Assembly: GCF_000423705.1 (NCBI RefSeq)
Contig: NZ_AUIM01000004.1
Coordinates: 972,587 to 1,036,586, forward strand
Length of the DNA: 64,000 nt
Direction: 5' to 3'
Origin: Stappia stellulata DSM 5886
GTDB lineage: Bacteria; Pseudomonadota; Alphaproteobacteria; Rhizobiales; Stappiaceae
The position numbers and the translations under genes were made by a program. Position 1 is the first letter of the stretch; each line of letters opens with the position of its first letter. Below the pieces are notes generated by a model. That model had not been told where the DNA came from. It saw only the letters and a list, made by a program, of their open reading frames with translations, and searched no databases. Below, one piece after another: positions 35,880 to 45,611 of the stretch.

Positions 35880-38312
35880 TCAGTCCGCCAGCGGAACCTT
35901 CGGGATCAGGCTCTTCTTGGCCGGCCCGTCACCCTTGCGTGTCGGGCCGGTCGAGGCCTCGGTCTTCTTGGCCGCCGGTTTGCGACGGCGCTTCGGCTTC
36001 GCCGCCTTGGGCTTTTCGGTCTTCGGCTTGACCAGCGTCTCCTCGACGCTTTCAAGCAGCAGGCCGGCGGCGTCTTCCGATACGGAAACCTTGACCGTGC
36101 CCCCCTTGCGCAGCTTGCCGAAGAGCACTTCGTCGGCGAGCGGCCGCTTGATGTGTTCCTGGATGACGCGCGCCAGAGGCCGCGCGCCCATGCGGTCGTC
36201 GTAGCCCTTTTCGGCGAGCCAGGCGATCGCCTCATCGGTCAGCTCGAAGGTCACGCCACGGTCGGCAAGCTGCGCTTCCAGCTGCATGACGAACTTCTCG
36301 ACGATCCGGTGCACCACCTCGGTCGGCAGGTTGCCGAAGGCGATGACGGCATCGAGACGGTTGCGGAACTCCGGCGTGAACAGGCGGTTGATTGCCTCCT
36401 GGTCCTCGCCCTGGCGCTTGACGCGGTTGAAGCCGATCGGCTCCTTTGCCATGTCGGACGCGCCCGCGTTGGTCGTCATGATCAAGATCACGTTGCGGAA
36501 ATCGACCTGCTTGCCGTTGTGATCGGTCAGCTTGCCGTGATCCATCACCTGCAACAGGATGTTGAAGAGGTCCGGATGGGCCTTCTCGATCTCGTCAAGC
36601 AGAAGCACGCAATGCGGATGCTGATCGACACCGTCGGTCAGCAGACCGCCCTGGTCGAAGCCGACGTAGCCCGGAGGCGCGCCGATGAGCCGCGACACCG
36701 TGTGACGCTCCATGTACTCCGACATGTCGAAGCGCAGCAGCTCCACACCGAGCGAGCTTGCCAGCTGACGCGCAACCTCCGTCTTGCCGACACCGGTCGG
36801 GCCGGAGAAGAGGTAATTGCCGATCGGCTTGTCCGGCTCGCGCAACCCGGCGCGCGAGAGCTTGATCGCCGACGACAGCGTCTCGATGGCGTCGTCCTGC
36901 CCGTAGACGACGCGTTTCAGCGTCGCATTGAGGTTGGACAGAACCTCCTCGTCCGACTTGGAGACGGACTTCGGCGGGATCCGCGCCATCGAGGCCACGG
37001 TGGTCTCGATCTCCTTCACGCCGATGGTCTTGCGACGACGACCTTCGGGCAGGAGCTTCAGCGACGCGCCGGATTCGTCGATCACGTCGATGGCCTTGTC
37101 CGGCAGCTTGCGGTCGTTGATGTAACGCGCCGACAGCTCGACCGCCGTCTTGATCGCATCGTTCGTGTAGCGGACCTTGTGGAAAGTCTCGAAATAGGGC
37201 TTCAGACCTTTCAGGATCTCCACGGCGTCCGAAATCGTAGGCTCGTTGACGTCGATCTTCTGGAACCGCCTCAAGAGCGCGCGGTCCTTCTCGAAGAACT
37301 GGCGGTATTCCTTGTAGGTGGTCGAGCCGACGCAACGGATCGTTCCAGAGGCAAGCGCCGGCTTGAGCAGGTTGGAGGCGTCCATCGCCCCGCCCGAGGT
37401 GGCGCCCGCGCCGATCACCGTATGGATCTCGTCGATGAACATCACCGCACCGGGATAATCCTCGATCTCCTTGACCACCTGCTTGAGGCGTTCCTCGAAA
37501 TCGCCGCGGTAGCGCGTGCCGGCAAGCAGCGCGCCCATGTCGAGGGAGAAGATGGTGGCGTCCATCAGGACGTCGGGAACGTCCTTGTCGACAATCCGCT
37601 TGGCCAGCCCTTCCGCGATGGCGGTCTTGCCGACACCGGGATCTCCGACGAAGAGCGGATTGTTCTTCGACCGACGGCACAGGATCTGGATGGTGCGTGA
37701 AATCTCCGCAGCGCGCCCGATCAGCGGGTCGATGCGGCCGGCCTTCGCCTTTTCGTTGAGATTGACGCAATAGGCTTCGAGCGCGTCGGTCTTCTGCTTC
37801 GGCTTTTCGCCGACTTCCTCGGTCGTGGCGTCCTCGTCGGCGCCGGTCACGGGGCGTGCTTCCGACATGCCGGCGCGCTTGGCGATGCCATGCGAGATGT
37901 AGTTGACCGCGTCGTAGCGCGTCATGTCCTGCTCCTGCAGGAAATAGGCGGCATGGCTTTCGCGCTCGGCAAAGATCGCCACCAGCACGTTCGCCCCGGT
38001 CACTTCCTCGCGACCGGAGGACTGCACATGGATCACCGCGCGCTGGATAACGCGCTGGAATCCGGCCGTCGGCTTGCTGTCGTCGTCGCCGTCGATCACG
38101 AGGTTTTCGAGTTCGGAATCGATGTAGTCGACGAGATTGCGTTTCAAGATATCCAGGTCAACATTACAGGCGCGCATCACGGCCGCCGCGTCCTGGTCAT
38201 CGACCAGGGCAAGCAGAAGGTGCTCGAGAGTCGCGTATTCCTGCTGCCGCTCGTTTGCGAAAGAAAGCGCTTGATGCAGCGCCTTTTCGAGGCTTCGGGA
38301 GAATGAAGGCAC
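35880..38312 (-). CDS. clpA: ATP-dependent Clp protease ATP-binding subunit ClpA
   Basis: ClpA (810 aa) is the AAA+ unfoldase that feeds substrates to ClpP. It has the Clp N-domain (about 1-140, [27 protein letters not shown]), a first ATPase with Walker [14 protein letters not shown] (about 213), and a second with [14 protein letters not shown] (about 497) and Walker [14 protein letters not shown] (about 567). The C-terminal tail is unusually Lys/Ala/Pro-rich (about 765-810, [20 protein letters not shown]). It lies 9 bp after clpS, its adaptor. The partner ClpP gene is not adjacent. Confidence 0.97.
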   Translation of the reverse strand: MPSFSRSLEKALHQALSFANERQQEYATLEHLLLALVDDQDAAAVMRACNVDLDILKRNLVDYIDSELENLVIDGDDDSKPTAGFQRVIQRAVIHVQSSGREEVTGANVLVAIFAERESHAAYFLQEQDMTRYDAVNYISHGIAKRAGMSEARPVTGADEDATTEEVGEKPKQKTDALEAYCVNLNEKAKAGRIDPLIGRAAEISRTIQILCRRSKNNPLFVGDPGVGKTAIAEGLAKRIVDKDVPDVLMDATIFSLDMGALLAGTRYRGDFEERLKQVVKEIEDYPGAVMFIDEIHTVIGAGATSGGAMDASNLLKPALASGTIRCVGSTTYKEYRQFFEKDRALLRRFQKIDVNEPTISDAVEILKGLKPYFETFHKVRYTNDAIKTAVELSARYINDRKLPDKAIDVIDESGASLKLLPEGRRRKTIGVKEIETTVASMARIPPKSVSKSDEEVLSNLNATLKRVVYGQDDAIETLSSAIKLSRAGLREPDKPIGNYLFSGPTGVGKTEVARQLASSLGVELLRFDMSEYMERHTVSRLIGAPPGYVGFDQGGLLTDGVDQHPHCVLLLDEIEKAHPDLFNILLQVMDHGKLTDHNGKQVDFRNVILIMTTNAGASDMAKEPIGFNRVKRQGEDQEAINRLFTPEFRNRLDAVIAFGNLPTEVVHRIVEKFVMQLEAQLADRGVTFELTDEAIAWLAEKGYDDRMGARPLARVIQEHIKRPLADEVLFGKLRKGGTVKVSVSEDAAGLLLESVEETLVKPKTEKPKAAKPKRRRKPAAKKTEASTGPTRKGDGPAKKSLIPKVPLAD

Positions 38313-38321
38313 TGGCGACCC

Positions 38322-38651
38322 CTATTTCTTTTCCATCACGCACTGAAGAGGATGCTGGTGTTTGCGGGCAAAGTCCATCACCTGTGTAACCTTGGTCTCG
38401 GCCACCTCGTAGGTGAACACCCCGCACTCCCCCACCCCGTGGTGATGAACGTGCAACATGATGCGTGTCGCTTCCTCGCGATTCTTCTGGAAGAACCGCT
38501 CCACGACATGCACGACGAATTCCATCGGTGTGTAGTCGTCGTTCAGCAGCAGAACGCGGTACAAGTTCGGCCGCTTGGCTACCGTACGCGTTTTGGTGAC
38601 GACCAGACCGCCTGCGTCGTCCCCGTCCCCGCGTTGAGGTCCTTTCGTCAT
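38322..38651 (-). CDS. clpS: ATP-dependent Clp protease adaptor ClpS
   Basis: ClpS (109 aa) binds ClpA and delivers N-degron substrates. The N-degron pocket is intact: [25 protein letters not shown] (cut as [10 protein letters not shown], about 42), [29 protein letters not shown] (HHHG, about 76). The N-terminal extension is acidic and flexible. The start at 38651 has GGAGCAGGA upstream. clpS-clpA is a common operon. Confidence 0.97.
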   Translation of the reverse strand: MTKGPQRGDGDDAGGLVVTKTRTVAKRPNLYRVLLLNDDYTPMEFVVHVVERFFQKNREEATRIMLHVHHHGVGECGVFTYEVAETKVTQVMDFARKHQHPLQCVMEKK

Positions 38652-39040
38652 TCCTGCTCCATGGCCTTTTCGCAACGGACCCCGTGGCGCCTGGCTGCGC
38701 TTTGTCCCGTTCGTCCGGACGGCTGGAAGACCCGCGCCGGCGATGCCGCTTTTGCAAGCGGAACCCGCAAACCGCCCTTTGATGACTATCCTAGCGCACG
38801 AGGGCCGCTCACCAACCCCGCGAACGCAATCAAATGCATTTTTTGGCCGTCGCGGCGCCATGTCCTCATTCGCGCGCCACCGGGCGGACGTCGCCGCCCG
38901 CTCTCATGACGCCACTTCCGATAGACACTATGTATGATCTTTTCCGCCGGCAACAATGCCATCGCCCCAGCGGACGAACCGAAGGGTCCGCGCCTGCGGA
39001 ACGCGCCGGAGCGGATGCGCGGCACTCTGCCGCCGACCAC
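38652..39040. other. Intergenic region upstream of clpS
   Basis: About 390 bases separate clpS from the phasin terminator. I see no gene; long plus-strand ORFs here lack any recognisable pattern. It must hold the clpSA promoter. Confidence 0.4.
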
Positions 39041-39067
39041 AAAAAAGCCCGGCCGAAGCCGGGCTTT
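39041..39067 (-). terminator. Intrinsic terminator of the phasin gene
   Basis: On the minus strand AAAGCCCGGC (from 39067) pairs with GCCGGGCTTT around TTCG, followed by more T (39046-39041 is AAAAAA on the plus strand). It lies about 50 bp past the phasin stop. Confidence 0.85.
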
Positions 39068-39117
39068 AGGAGGCGGAGCCGTTGCCCCGCCTCGATCGTC
39101 ACTGAAAGCCGGAAGGC

Positions 39118-39450
39118 TTATTTCGCGACCTTGGCAATGACGCCCTCGTAGGGCTTGTAGGTGTCTTTCGCCAGTTCCGAATACATGTCGCCGATCTTGG
39201 TGACTTCGCCGACAAAACCTTCGTACGCGGACTTCATGAAGTCGCTCTGGGCTTCGAAAGCCTTGTCGAGCGACTTGGAAGCGGCGAGCTTCTCCATGGC
39301 CGCAGTGCTCTCTTCGAAGGACTTCTTCTGGTAGTCGGCCACTTCGGACGCGATCGCCTGCATGCCCTTGGTCATGGCGCCGATGCTCTGCATCATGACG
39401 TCCATGTTGTCCTTGCTGAGCTTCTGCATTTCTTCGAAATTGTTGATCAT
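39118..39450 (-). CDS. Phasin family protein
   Basis: The 110-aa helical protein (MINNFEEMQKLSKDNMDVMM, SIGAMTKGMQAIASEVADYQKKSFEES, FEAQSDFMKSAYEGFVGEVTK) has the phasin_2 pattern. Phasins coat polyhydroxyalkanoate granules and limit their size. I chose the ATG at 39450, which has GAGGTTATC upstream; a longer frame to 39582 is rejected. Two TGCA palindromes upstream (39573-39581 and 39604-39614) suggest control by the PHA repressor PhaR. Confidence 0.92.
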   Translation of the reverse strand: MINNFEEMQKLSKDNMDVMMQSIGAMTKGMQAIASEVADYQKKSFEESTAAMEKLAASKSLDKAFEAQSDFMKSAYEGFVGEVTKIGDMYSELAKDTYKPYEGVIAKVAK

Positions 39451-39572
39451 GATAACCTCGTTGGCGTGTTTGGGTCGGTGGACCGCAGCACGGATGCCCG
39501 TCTTGCGCGTGCGTAGCCGGGTTCGATACCATGGGGTCGACGCCGACTTTTTGATTGTCTTCAGCATATATA

Positions 39573-39581
39573 TGCAGTGCA
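39573..39581. promoter_or_regulatory. PhaR-like dyad 1 upstream of the phasin gene
   Basis: TGCAGTGCA, flanked as TATGCAGTGCACAAT, lies about 125 bp before the phasin start. It has the same TGCA-N-TGCA form as the two other palindromes and differs in the central base (on the minus strand it is TGCACTGCA, identical to the others). Confidence 0.5.
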
Positions 39582-39603
39582 CAATTTATGTCAACGATCC
39601 ATT

Positions 39604-39614
39604 TTGCACTGCAA
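39604..39614. promoter_or_regulatory. PhaR-like dyad 2 upstream of the phasin gene
   Basis: TTGCACTGCAA is an exact copy of the core found at 577-587 near opgG/D. It lies 31 bp from dyad 1 (about three helical turns), on the opposite orientation, as paired operators often do. Confidence 0.55.
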
Positions 39615-39966
39615 TATATCCCTTCGACCTAAGGGGTTTCCCGGTCGTGTGACAGAGCCTGCACCGATAAGCTCGACGCGGGGGCGTCCGTCCACAGCCC
39701 GGGGTGCGATTGTGCCGAATGATGCATCGGATCGGCGGGAGGTAACGGCGCATTAACTGCCATTTGCGAATCTGCGGGAACGACATGGCGGGAACAAACC
39801 GGCGGAACAACACGGAAACCGGATTTCGCAGACGCTCGCGTTTGCACATTCGTAACCCTGTTTGCGTTAGGATCCCGTCCACGGCGAGGGTCATCGCGAC
39901 ATCCGGCACGACCGGGGTCGGCGAGAGCGCCGCAAACGAAACACCTGGCCCGAATGGGGTGACATT

Positions 39967-41484
39967 GTGCTGAGTAAAGGTGTGCGACGCGCCGTGCGCG
40001 TCCTGGCAAGCGGATTTCGCGGTTCCCTGATTGCGACGGTCGCAGTCGGCTGTCTGGCAGTTGCGCCGGGCGATGCGAACGCGAATTCCAAGTATTCCGG
40101 CATTGTGGTCGACGCCAAGACCGGCAAGACCCTCTACAGCTACAAGGCGGATACAAAGCGCTATCCGGCGTCCCTGACCAAGATCATGACGCTCTACATG
40201 CTGTTTGAGGAACTGGAAGCCGGGCGCATGTCGCTGCGGTCGCCGCTCAAGGTCTCGAAATACGCTTCGAGCCGGCCGCCGTCCAAGCTGGGTCTGAAGC
40301 CCGGCAGCACCATCCGTGCCAAGGACGCGATCCTGGCACTGGTGACGAAGTCCGCGAACGACGTCGCGGTGGTGGTTGCCGAAAACATCTCCGGATCCGT
40401 CTCGGCATTCGGCCGCCGCATGACGCAGCGCGCGCGCCAGCTCGGCATGAAGTCCACGACCTTCCGCAATCCGTCGGGCCTTCCCAACGGCGCGCAGGTC
40501 ACCACCGCGCGCGACATGGCGCTTCTCGGCCGGGCGATCCAGGAACGCTTTCCGAAGTACTACAAATACTTCGGAACGCGTCTCTACAAGTACAAGGGTC
40601 GTCGCTACGGCAATCACAACCGGCTTCTGGGCCGCGTGAAAGGCGTCGACGGCATCAAGACCGGCTATATCCGTGCATCGGGATTCAATCTCGTTACCTC
40701 GGTCAAGCGCAGCAACCGCCACATCGTCGCGGTCGTGATGGGTGGCCGCACGGGCGCATCGCGCAACGCCCAGATGAAGAAGCTGATCGCCAGCTATCTT
40801 CCCAAGGCGTCGCGCGGCAAGCGCACCGCCCCGATGCTGGTCGCTCGCGGCGCCTCAGCGATCCCGCGCTACGCGGAACTGCGCAACATCCCGGTGCCGA
40901 ACCTCAAGCCGCTGCTGGTCGCCGAGGTTCCCGACGCCAAGCCGATCATCGCCGCCACCCAGCTCGCCCAGGGCAACATCGTGACCGGATCGATCGTGCC
41001 CGTGCCGCAAAAGGCCGATCTCAAGGCCGCCCTTCGGCGCAAGAGCCTCGCCTTTGCCAGCCGCGCCGGCGTTCCCCTTCCCCCGGCCGCCGCTCCGCGG
41101 TCCCGCACCGAGCCTGTCATCAGGGCTGTGAGGACGCAGGCCATCCAGGTGGCGAGCGCCGGCGACGCTGTCGCCCTTCCCAAGGCGCCCGCCGACGCGT
41201 CGGTCACCGTGGCGGCCAACAACACCGCCGATCCCGAACCGGGCTGGCAGATCCAGATCGCCGCCGCCGAATCCGAAGACGGCGCGATCGCGATGCTCAA
41301 GAAGGCCCAGGGCCGCACGGGACGCGCCTTGCGCGGCTACGCCCCGCATACCGAACCCGTCGAAGCGGACGGAACGACCCTCTACCGGGCCCGGTTCATC
41401 GGCTTCAAGACCAAGACCGCAGCGTGGGACACATGCAAGACCCTCAAGCGGAACAAGTTCAACTGCTACGCGGTCTATCAGTAG
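39967..41484 (+). CDS. D-alanyl-D-alanine carboxypeptidase (peptidase S11) with C-terminal SPOR domain
   Basis: The 505-aa protein removes the terminal D-Ala from peptidoglycan pentapeptides. It has a signal peptide (cleavage near ANA at about 40), the nucleophile motif PASLTKIM (SxxK, about 62-67), SAN in VTKSANDVA (about 123) and KTG in GIKTGYIRAS (about 235). A long linker (about 300-415) leads to a SPOR domain (about 430-500, WQIQIAAAESEDGAIAML) that binds denuded septal glycans. The start is GTG (39967). Targeting to the division septum is the likely purpose of the SPOR domain. Confidence 0.95.
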   Translation: MLSKGVRRAVRVLASGFRGSLIATVAVGCLAVAPGDANANSKYSGIVVDAKTGKTLYSYKADTKRYPASLTKIMTLYMLFEELEAGRMSLRSPLKVSKYASSRPPSKLGLKPGSTIRAKDAILALVTKSANDVAVVVAENISGSVSAFGRRMTQRARQLGMKSTTFRNPSGLPNGAQVTTARDMALLGRAIQERFPKYYKYFGTRLYKYKGRRYGNHNRLLGRVKGVDGIKTGYIRASGFNLVTSVKRSNRHIVAVVMGGRTGASRNAQMKKLIASYLPKASRGKRTAPMLVARGASAIPRYAELRNIPVPNLKPLLVAEVPDAKPIIAATQLAQGNIVTGSIVPVPQKADLKAALRRKSLAFASRAGVPLPPAAAPRSRTEPVIRAVRTQAIQVASAGDAVALPKAPADASVTVAANNTADPEPGWQIQIAAAESEDGAIAMLKKAQGRTGRALRGYAPHTEPVEADGTTLYRARFIGFKTKTAAWDTCKTLKRNKFNCYAVYQ

Positions 41485-41530
41485 ACCGCGCCGGCGCCAC
41501 CAAGATCATCTGTCACGCGTATTGGTGAAT

Positions 41531-42244
41531 TCAATGACGATTGAGAAGCAGGTCCTTAGCCTCGTTGAGTTTCGCAGCGAGAAATCCGCTCCCCCCCTGG
41601 TCGGGATGAACACGTTTCATAAGCCGGCGATGCGCCGCCCGGATTTCCGCCTTGCCGGCGCCGTGCGAAAGCCCAAGAACCTGGTAGGCCTCCTCCTCGG
41701 TCATGGCGCCCGTGCCCGGCGAGGCTCCCTGCCCCGCTGCGGCATCCGCCTCGAAGTCTACGCGCCATCCGGGCTGCCGGCGGTCGAGATAAGCTTCGAA
41801 TAGCGCCCGACTGTCGGGATCGCCCGAAATTTCTCGGTAAAGCGCCTGAAGCTCCGACGGCGCAAGTCCGTCGAGCCGGCGCCCCTCGAATGCGCCGGCC
41901 AGGATTTCCCCGTCCATGTCGCCGGTTTCGTGGTCCAGCGACATCTCCAGATAGGCCGACCGGACGACCGAGGCCTGACCCGCACCGGCGGTGGAGCCAC
42001 TCCCGCCCGCGCTGCGAAATCCCTTCGCGTTTCGCAAGCCCAGCAATGACAAGCCGGCCATGCCTGCAAAAAATGCAAGGTCGAAGCGCTTGATCAGCAA
42101 GAGCACGAGGGCGGCGACAAGCAGCCCGACCCCGCCGGCGGTCTTCAGTTGCCTGGCCAGGCGCGCCGGATCGGCCGAGGCGATGGAATTGCCGAACGCC
42201 AGGACGAGTCCCAGTGCCGCCACCCCCAGCAGCAGATATCCCAT
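41531..42244 (-). CDS. Membrane-anchored J-domain protein
   Basis: The 237-aa protein has two or three N-terminal hydrophobic helices (about 2-20, 38-54, 58-68), a linker with a TerB-like region ([22 protein letters not shown]) and a C-terminal J-domain (about 180-237, [36 protein letters not shown]). The HPD motif needed to stimulate Hsp70 is intact at about 217. It is like DjlA-type co-chaperones. It converges on the D,D-carboxypeptidase. Confidence 0.9.
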   Translation of the reverse strand: MGYLLLGVAALGLVLAFGNSIASADPARLARQLKTAGGVGLLVAALVLLLIKRFDLAFFAGMAGLSLLGLRNAKGFRSAGGSGSTAGAGQASVVRSAYLEMSLDHETGDMDGEILAGAFEGRRLDGLAPSELQALYREISGDPDSRALFEAYLDRRQPGWRVDFEADAAAGQGASPGTGAMTEEEAYQVLGLSHGAGKAEIRAAHRRLMKRVHPDQGGSGFLAAKLNEAKDLLLNRH

Positions 42245-42357
42245 GTCATCTCCCGATGCAGACGTCGGTTGCGACGTTTCCGCGTTTGTAATCCTTGCGC
42301 TTCATATAACGGGCGATGCACCCAAGTGCGAGGGGCGGCGCCGATCCGCCCACCCGC

Positions 42358-43083
42358 TCAGCGCAGATGCGCCAGAAGCCGCTTTGCGCCTGCATCCCCG
42401 CCCCTGGTGAGCTTTTCAAGCTCCGGTCGGCCGCCGGTTGCAAAAACCGCCGCCGCCTTGAGCAGGGCCGCCAATTCCTCCGGCGCGCCCTCGTCGAGAC
42501 GAAAATGCGCGCCTCCGGTGAGTCGCGCGATTTCGCGAAACGCCGTTTCCGCATGCGGTTCGCGCCCGTCCTGAAAGATGAAGGCGGGCACGCCCAAAAG
42601 ACCGAGCTCCCCGGCACGGGCGCAAAGGCCGTCGACCTCCTCCTCCACACAATCGCCAATATAGACCAGCGCCTGAACCTTCTTGCGCTTGGTCTCGTCG
42701 ATCGTGTGGCGCAACACCTTGCGGATCTGGGTCTGGCCACCGCGGCAGTCGATGCGGGTCATCAACCGGGCGAGCGCATTCGCGTCCTGAACCCATTTTG
42801 AGGCCGCACATTCGCCGAAACCGCGAAAATAGACGAGCTGCATCGCCAGATGTCCGACCTTTCCGGCGGCGGCGAACATGTCTCCCTGGAGCGCGCAGGC
42901 GCGATCCCAGGTCGGCTGCCGGCTCATCGTCGCGTCGAGCGCGATCACCAGCCGACCGGCCCGGGCCACCGTCGTCGTGGCCTTGGCATCCTTCAGGAAA
43001 CTGGCGATCTCCGATCCCGACGACGCCCGCTCCGCCGGAGTCGTCCCCTGTTTCTTGAGGTCGATATCGCGCGTTTTCGGCAT
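42358..43083 (-). CDS. VWA domain-containing protein
   Basis: The 241-aa protein has a von Willebrand A-type fold: RLVIALDATMSRQPTWD (about 44-60) is close to a DxTxS MIDAS motif (D-A-T-M-S), and GGQTQIRKVLRHTIDE and VQALVYIGDCVEEEVD follow. The family in Alphaproteobacteria has no fixed role. The start at 43083 has an AGGAAGGAGG Shine-Dalgarno. Probably cytosolic, as no signal is seen. Confidence 0.85.
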   Translation of the reverse strand: MPKTRDIDLKKQGTTPAERASSGSEIASFLKDAKATTTVARAGRLVIALDATMSRQPTWDRACALQGDMFAAAGKVGHLAMQLVYFRGFGECAASKWVQDANALARLMTRIDCRGGQTQIRKVLRHTIDETKRKKVQALVYIGDCVEEEVDGLCARAGELGLLGVPAFIFQDGREPHAETAFREIARLTGGAHFRLDEGAPEELAALLKAAAVFATGGRPELEKLTRGGDAGAKRLLAHLR

Positions 43084-43234
43084 CAGCGCCTCCTTCCTCC
43101 CGTTTCGCACCGTGGCAATTGCCCGCCCAGTGCGATATGGCCTTCGCATCGGGAATTGCCAAGGCATGAGCGCCTCTTTTGCCAGTGCGCCAGGCGCGTT
43201 CCCGCCGACATTTGTGTGACGGAGACCTGCGACG

Positions 43235-44089
43235 ATGACACGCCCCCGGATTTTCGAGACCATCACCGGCCTGCGCGCGGATGTCGAGGCCGCACGGCGC
43301 GCCGGTCGGCGCATCGCCATGGTGCCGACGATGGGGGCGCTTCACGAGGGCCACCTGTCGCTGGTGCGCACTGCACAGGCCCGGGCGGACCTCGTGATCG
43401 TTTCCATCTTCGTCAACCCGACCCAGTTCGCTCCGAACGAGGATTTCGACGCCTACCCGCGCGACAACGACTGCGATATCGCCAAACTGGCGGCCCTCGG
43501 CGTCGATGCCGTGTTCCTGCCGACCGTCGGCGAGATGTATCCGAAAGGCTTCGCGACGGGAATTACCGTCGGCGGACCGTCGCAGGACCTGGAAAGCGTT
43601 ACCCGTCCGCATTTCTTCAACGGCGTGGCCCTTGTGGTCACCAAGCTCCTGCTTGCAGCGCTCCCCGACCTCGCCATCTTCGGCGAGAAGGATTACCAGC
43701 AGCTTTGCGTGATCCGCCAGTTCGTCCGCGACCTGAACATCCCCATCGAGATCGATGGCGCACCGACCGTGCGCGAGGCCGACGGTCTGGCAATGTCCTC
43801 GCGCAACCGCTACCTCTCCGCCCGGGATCGCGAACAGGCCGCGCTGTTGCCGGCTGTCCTGCGCGAAACGCTTCAGGCGCTCGACGCTGGAACGACCGTT
43901 GCCGATGCCCTCGATCGGGGACGGCGCAGACTGTCCGACGGCGGCTTCGCGGTCGATTATCTGGAACTTCGGGCAGCCGACACGCTTGCGCCCGTCGACA
44001 ACGCGACGCGCGACATGCGCCTGCTCGTCGCCGCGAGACTGGGCGCCACACGGCTCATCGACAACATGGGATGGTCGCGGCCGTCCTGA
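43235..44089 (+). CDS. panC: Pantothenate synthetase
   Basis: PanC (284 aa) joins pantoate and beta-alanine with ATP in the vitamin B5 pathway. The nucleotidyltransferase HIGH-like motif is in VPTMGALHEGHLSLV (about 30-44). SIFVNPTQFAPNEDF (about 55-69), FGEKDYQQLCVIRQFV (about 147) and DGLAMSSRNRYLS (about 184) follow. Full length. No panB or panD is adjacent. Confidence 0.97.
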   Translation: MTRPRIFETITGLRADVEAARRAGRRIAMVPTMGALHEGHLSLVRTAQARADLVIVSIFVNPTQFAPNEDFDAYPRDNDCDIAKLAALGVDAVFLPTVGEMYPKGFATGITVGGPSQDLESVTRPHFFNGVALVVTKLLLAALPDLAIFGEKDYQQLCVIRQFVRDLNIPIEIDGAPTVREADGLAMSSRNRYLSARDREQAALLPAVLRETLQALDAGTTVADALDRGRRRLSDGGFAVDYLELRAADTLAPVDNATRDMRLLVAARLGATRLIDNMGWSRPS

Positions 44090-44102
44090 CCGGGACCAAG
44101 CC

Positions 44103-44537
44103 TCAGATCAGGCAGAGTTCCACCAGTTCGCGGCGCATGGCGTCGGGAATGTCTCCCGCCCCGTCCAGCCGCGTGAGATCGGCCGGGGCATCCTCCGCCT
44201 TGAGATAGCGCCAGCCCTGAAACGGACGGCGCGGATGCGGGCGCGTGGGATAAAGCACCGGCTCGAGCACCAGGTCGCAGCGCTTGATGCCCGCGGCATC
44301 GGTGAAGGGCCGGATGTCGATCAGCCTCTGGCGCACCTGGATCGATCCCTTGATCACCCAGTAGAGCGAGCCGCCGTCGAGCAGCTCGTCACGGCGGGTG
44401 GGAACCATCCGCGTGGTGTGGCATTGCTCCGGTGCCTCGCCGCGCGCACGCCGCTCCTCGGCCCGGAAATCGATCCAGGCCTGCAGATCCTCGATGGAGC
44501 CGGCCCCCACGCATAATTTCAGCAGATGTAGCGTCAT
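44103..44537 (-). CDS. DUF1489 family protein
   Basis: The 144-aa protein has the alphaproteobacterial DUF1489 sequence: LHLLKLCVGAGSIEDL, HTTRMVPTRRDELLDGGSLYWVIKG (cut at TRMVPTRRDELL, about 42) and VLYPTRPHPRRPFQGWRYL. Function unknown; the conserved basic/aromatic pattern suggests nucleic-acid binding. Converges on panC. Confidence 0.92.
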   Translation of the reverse strand: MTLHLLKLCVGAGSIEDLQAWIDFRAEERRARGEAPEQCHTTRMVPTRRDELLDGGSLYWVIKGSIQVRQRLIDIRPFTDAAGIKRCDLVLEPVLYPTRPHPRRPFQGWRYLKAEDAPADLTRLDGAGDIPDAMRRELVELCLI

Positions 44538-44686
44538 GCTCTCCGTTATAGTGCCTCCGGCCCGAGATCAAAGCGCCGGCGTCTCATCCTGTCCCGCAAT
44601 ACACATCTGGCTGTTCCGCGACCGCCCGCGAACCCGGCGGACGGGAACGCTTGCGCGAATCGGTTGCGCGGCGCTTTTAATTGGGG

Positions 44687-45577
44687 ATGCAGATCTTTCT
44701 CACAGGCGGAACCGGAACCATCGGGCGCGCGGTGCTCGCGCTGCTCCTGTCGCGCGGCCACGGCGTGAAGGCGCTGGCACGCTCGGCGGACAGCGGCGCA
44801 AGGCTCCGGGCCGCTGGCGCGCAAGCCGTTTCCGGCGACCTGCGCGAGCCGCGCGCCTGGCTTGAAGAAGCCGCGCGCTGCGATGCGCTGGTGCATACGG
44901 CCGCCACGTTCGACGCACAATCCGTCACGGTCGAACGCCGCCTCGTCGCGGCCCTCAAATCCCTTCCCGCCGACCGTCCCCAGCCCTTCAGCGTGGTCTA
45001 CACCGGCGGCATCTGGCTCTTTCCGGCGAGCCCGACGGTCCCCTTGCGCGAGAGCACGCCGTTTCGACCGCTGCCAGCCTTCGCCCATGTGGCCAATGCC
45101 ATCCGCTCGCTGTTGCCGATGCGCCATCTGGCGCTTTCGGTCATTCACCCGGCGCTCGTCTGCGGCCGTGACGGCGGCCCCGTCGCCGAGATGCGCCGTG
45201 CGGCGGAGACCGGCCATGCCTTTCGCACGCGTGCCGGACTGGACACGCTGTGGCCGCTGATATCGGATGAGGACCTGGCGGATCTCTATGTGCGCGTGGT
45301 TGAGGCACGGCGCTATCGCCTCAGCGCCTTCGGATGTGGCGTGGAAGCGGTGCCCGTCTCCACGCTGATGCGCCTTGTCTCAGACAGCCTCGGCCTCCGG
45401 CTCGATCTCGAACATGAAGAGCGCGCGCCGGGTCTTGCCCTGCACCACGACATTGCCGCCGGCTACGCCCTGTCGCAACGCGCATCGCACGCCGGCGCGG
45501 CCAAGCTTCTTGGCTGGACCCCGCGTTTCACAACGCCTGCCGATCTGGTCGACGCCCTCACGCCGGTCGCTCGGTAG
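44687..45577 (+). CDS. NAD-dependent epimerase/dehydratase-like protein
   Basis: The 296-aa extended short-chain reductase begins with a Rossmann motif MQIFLTGGTGTIGRAV (GxxGxxG). The usual YxxxK catalytic pair is not obvious, so activity is uncertain. LFPASPTVPLRES and a C-terminal LLGWTPRF motif are typical of NmrA/atypical SDRs. ATG at 44687 is preferred to a TTG two codons upstream. Confidence 0.8.
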   Translation: MQIFLTGGTGTIGRAVLALLLSRGHGVKALARSADSGARLRAAGAQAVSGDLREPRAWLEEAARCDALVHTAATFDAQSVTVERRLVAALKSLPADRPQPFSVVYTGGIWLFPASPTVPLRESTPFRPLPAFAHVANAIRSLLPMRHLALSVIHPALVCGRDGGPVAEMRRAAETGHAFRTRAGLDTLWPLISDEDLADLYVRVVEARRYRLSAFGCGVEAVPVSTLMRLVSDSLGLRLDLEHEERAPGLALHHDIAAGYALSQRASHAGAAKLLGWTPRFTTPADLVDALTPVAR

Positions 45578-45611
45578 TCGACGCAGCGGACCTCGTTTGC
45601 GCCTCGTGAAC

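Larger units (their letters stand above)
39451..39966. other. Divergent control region between phasin and D,D-carboxypeptidase genes
   Basis: These 516 bases hold no convincing gene. The phasin side has two TGCA dyads. The carboxypeptidase side contains TTGCAC and TTAGGA (about 39843-39875) that could be -35/-10 elements, but the spacing is uncertain. Confidence 0.45.

Noticed and set aside
35832-37700. A 622-codon plus-strand ORF opposite clpA
   Set aside because: It is a shadow of clpA. The sequence shows no domain and is Arg/His/Leu-biased.
39451-39582. Longer phasin start at 39582
   Set aside because: The added 44 residues have no phasin character and would run through the first palindrome; the ATG at 39450 has a better ribosome site.
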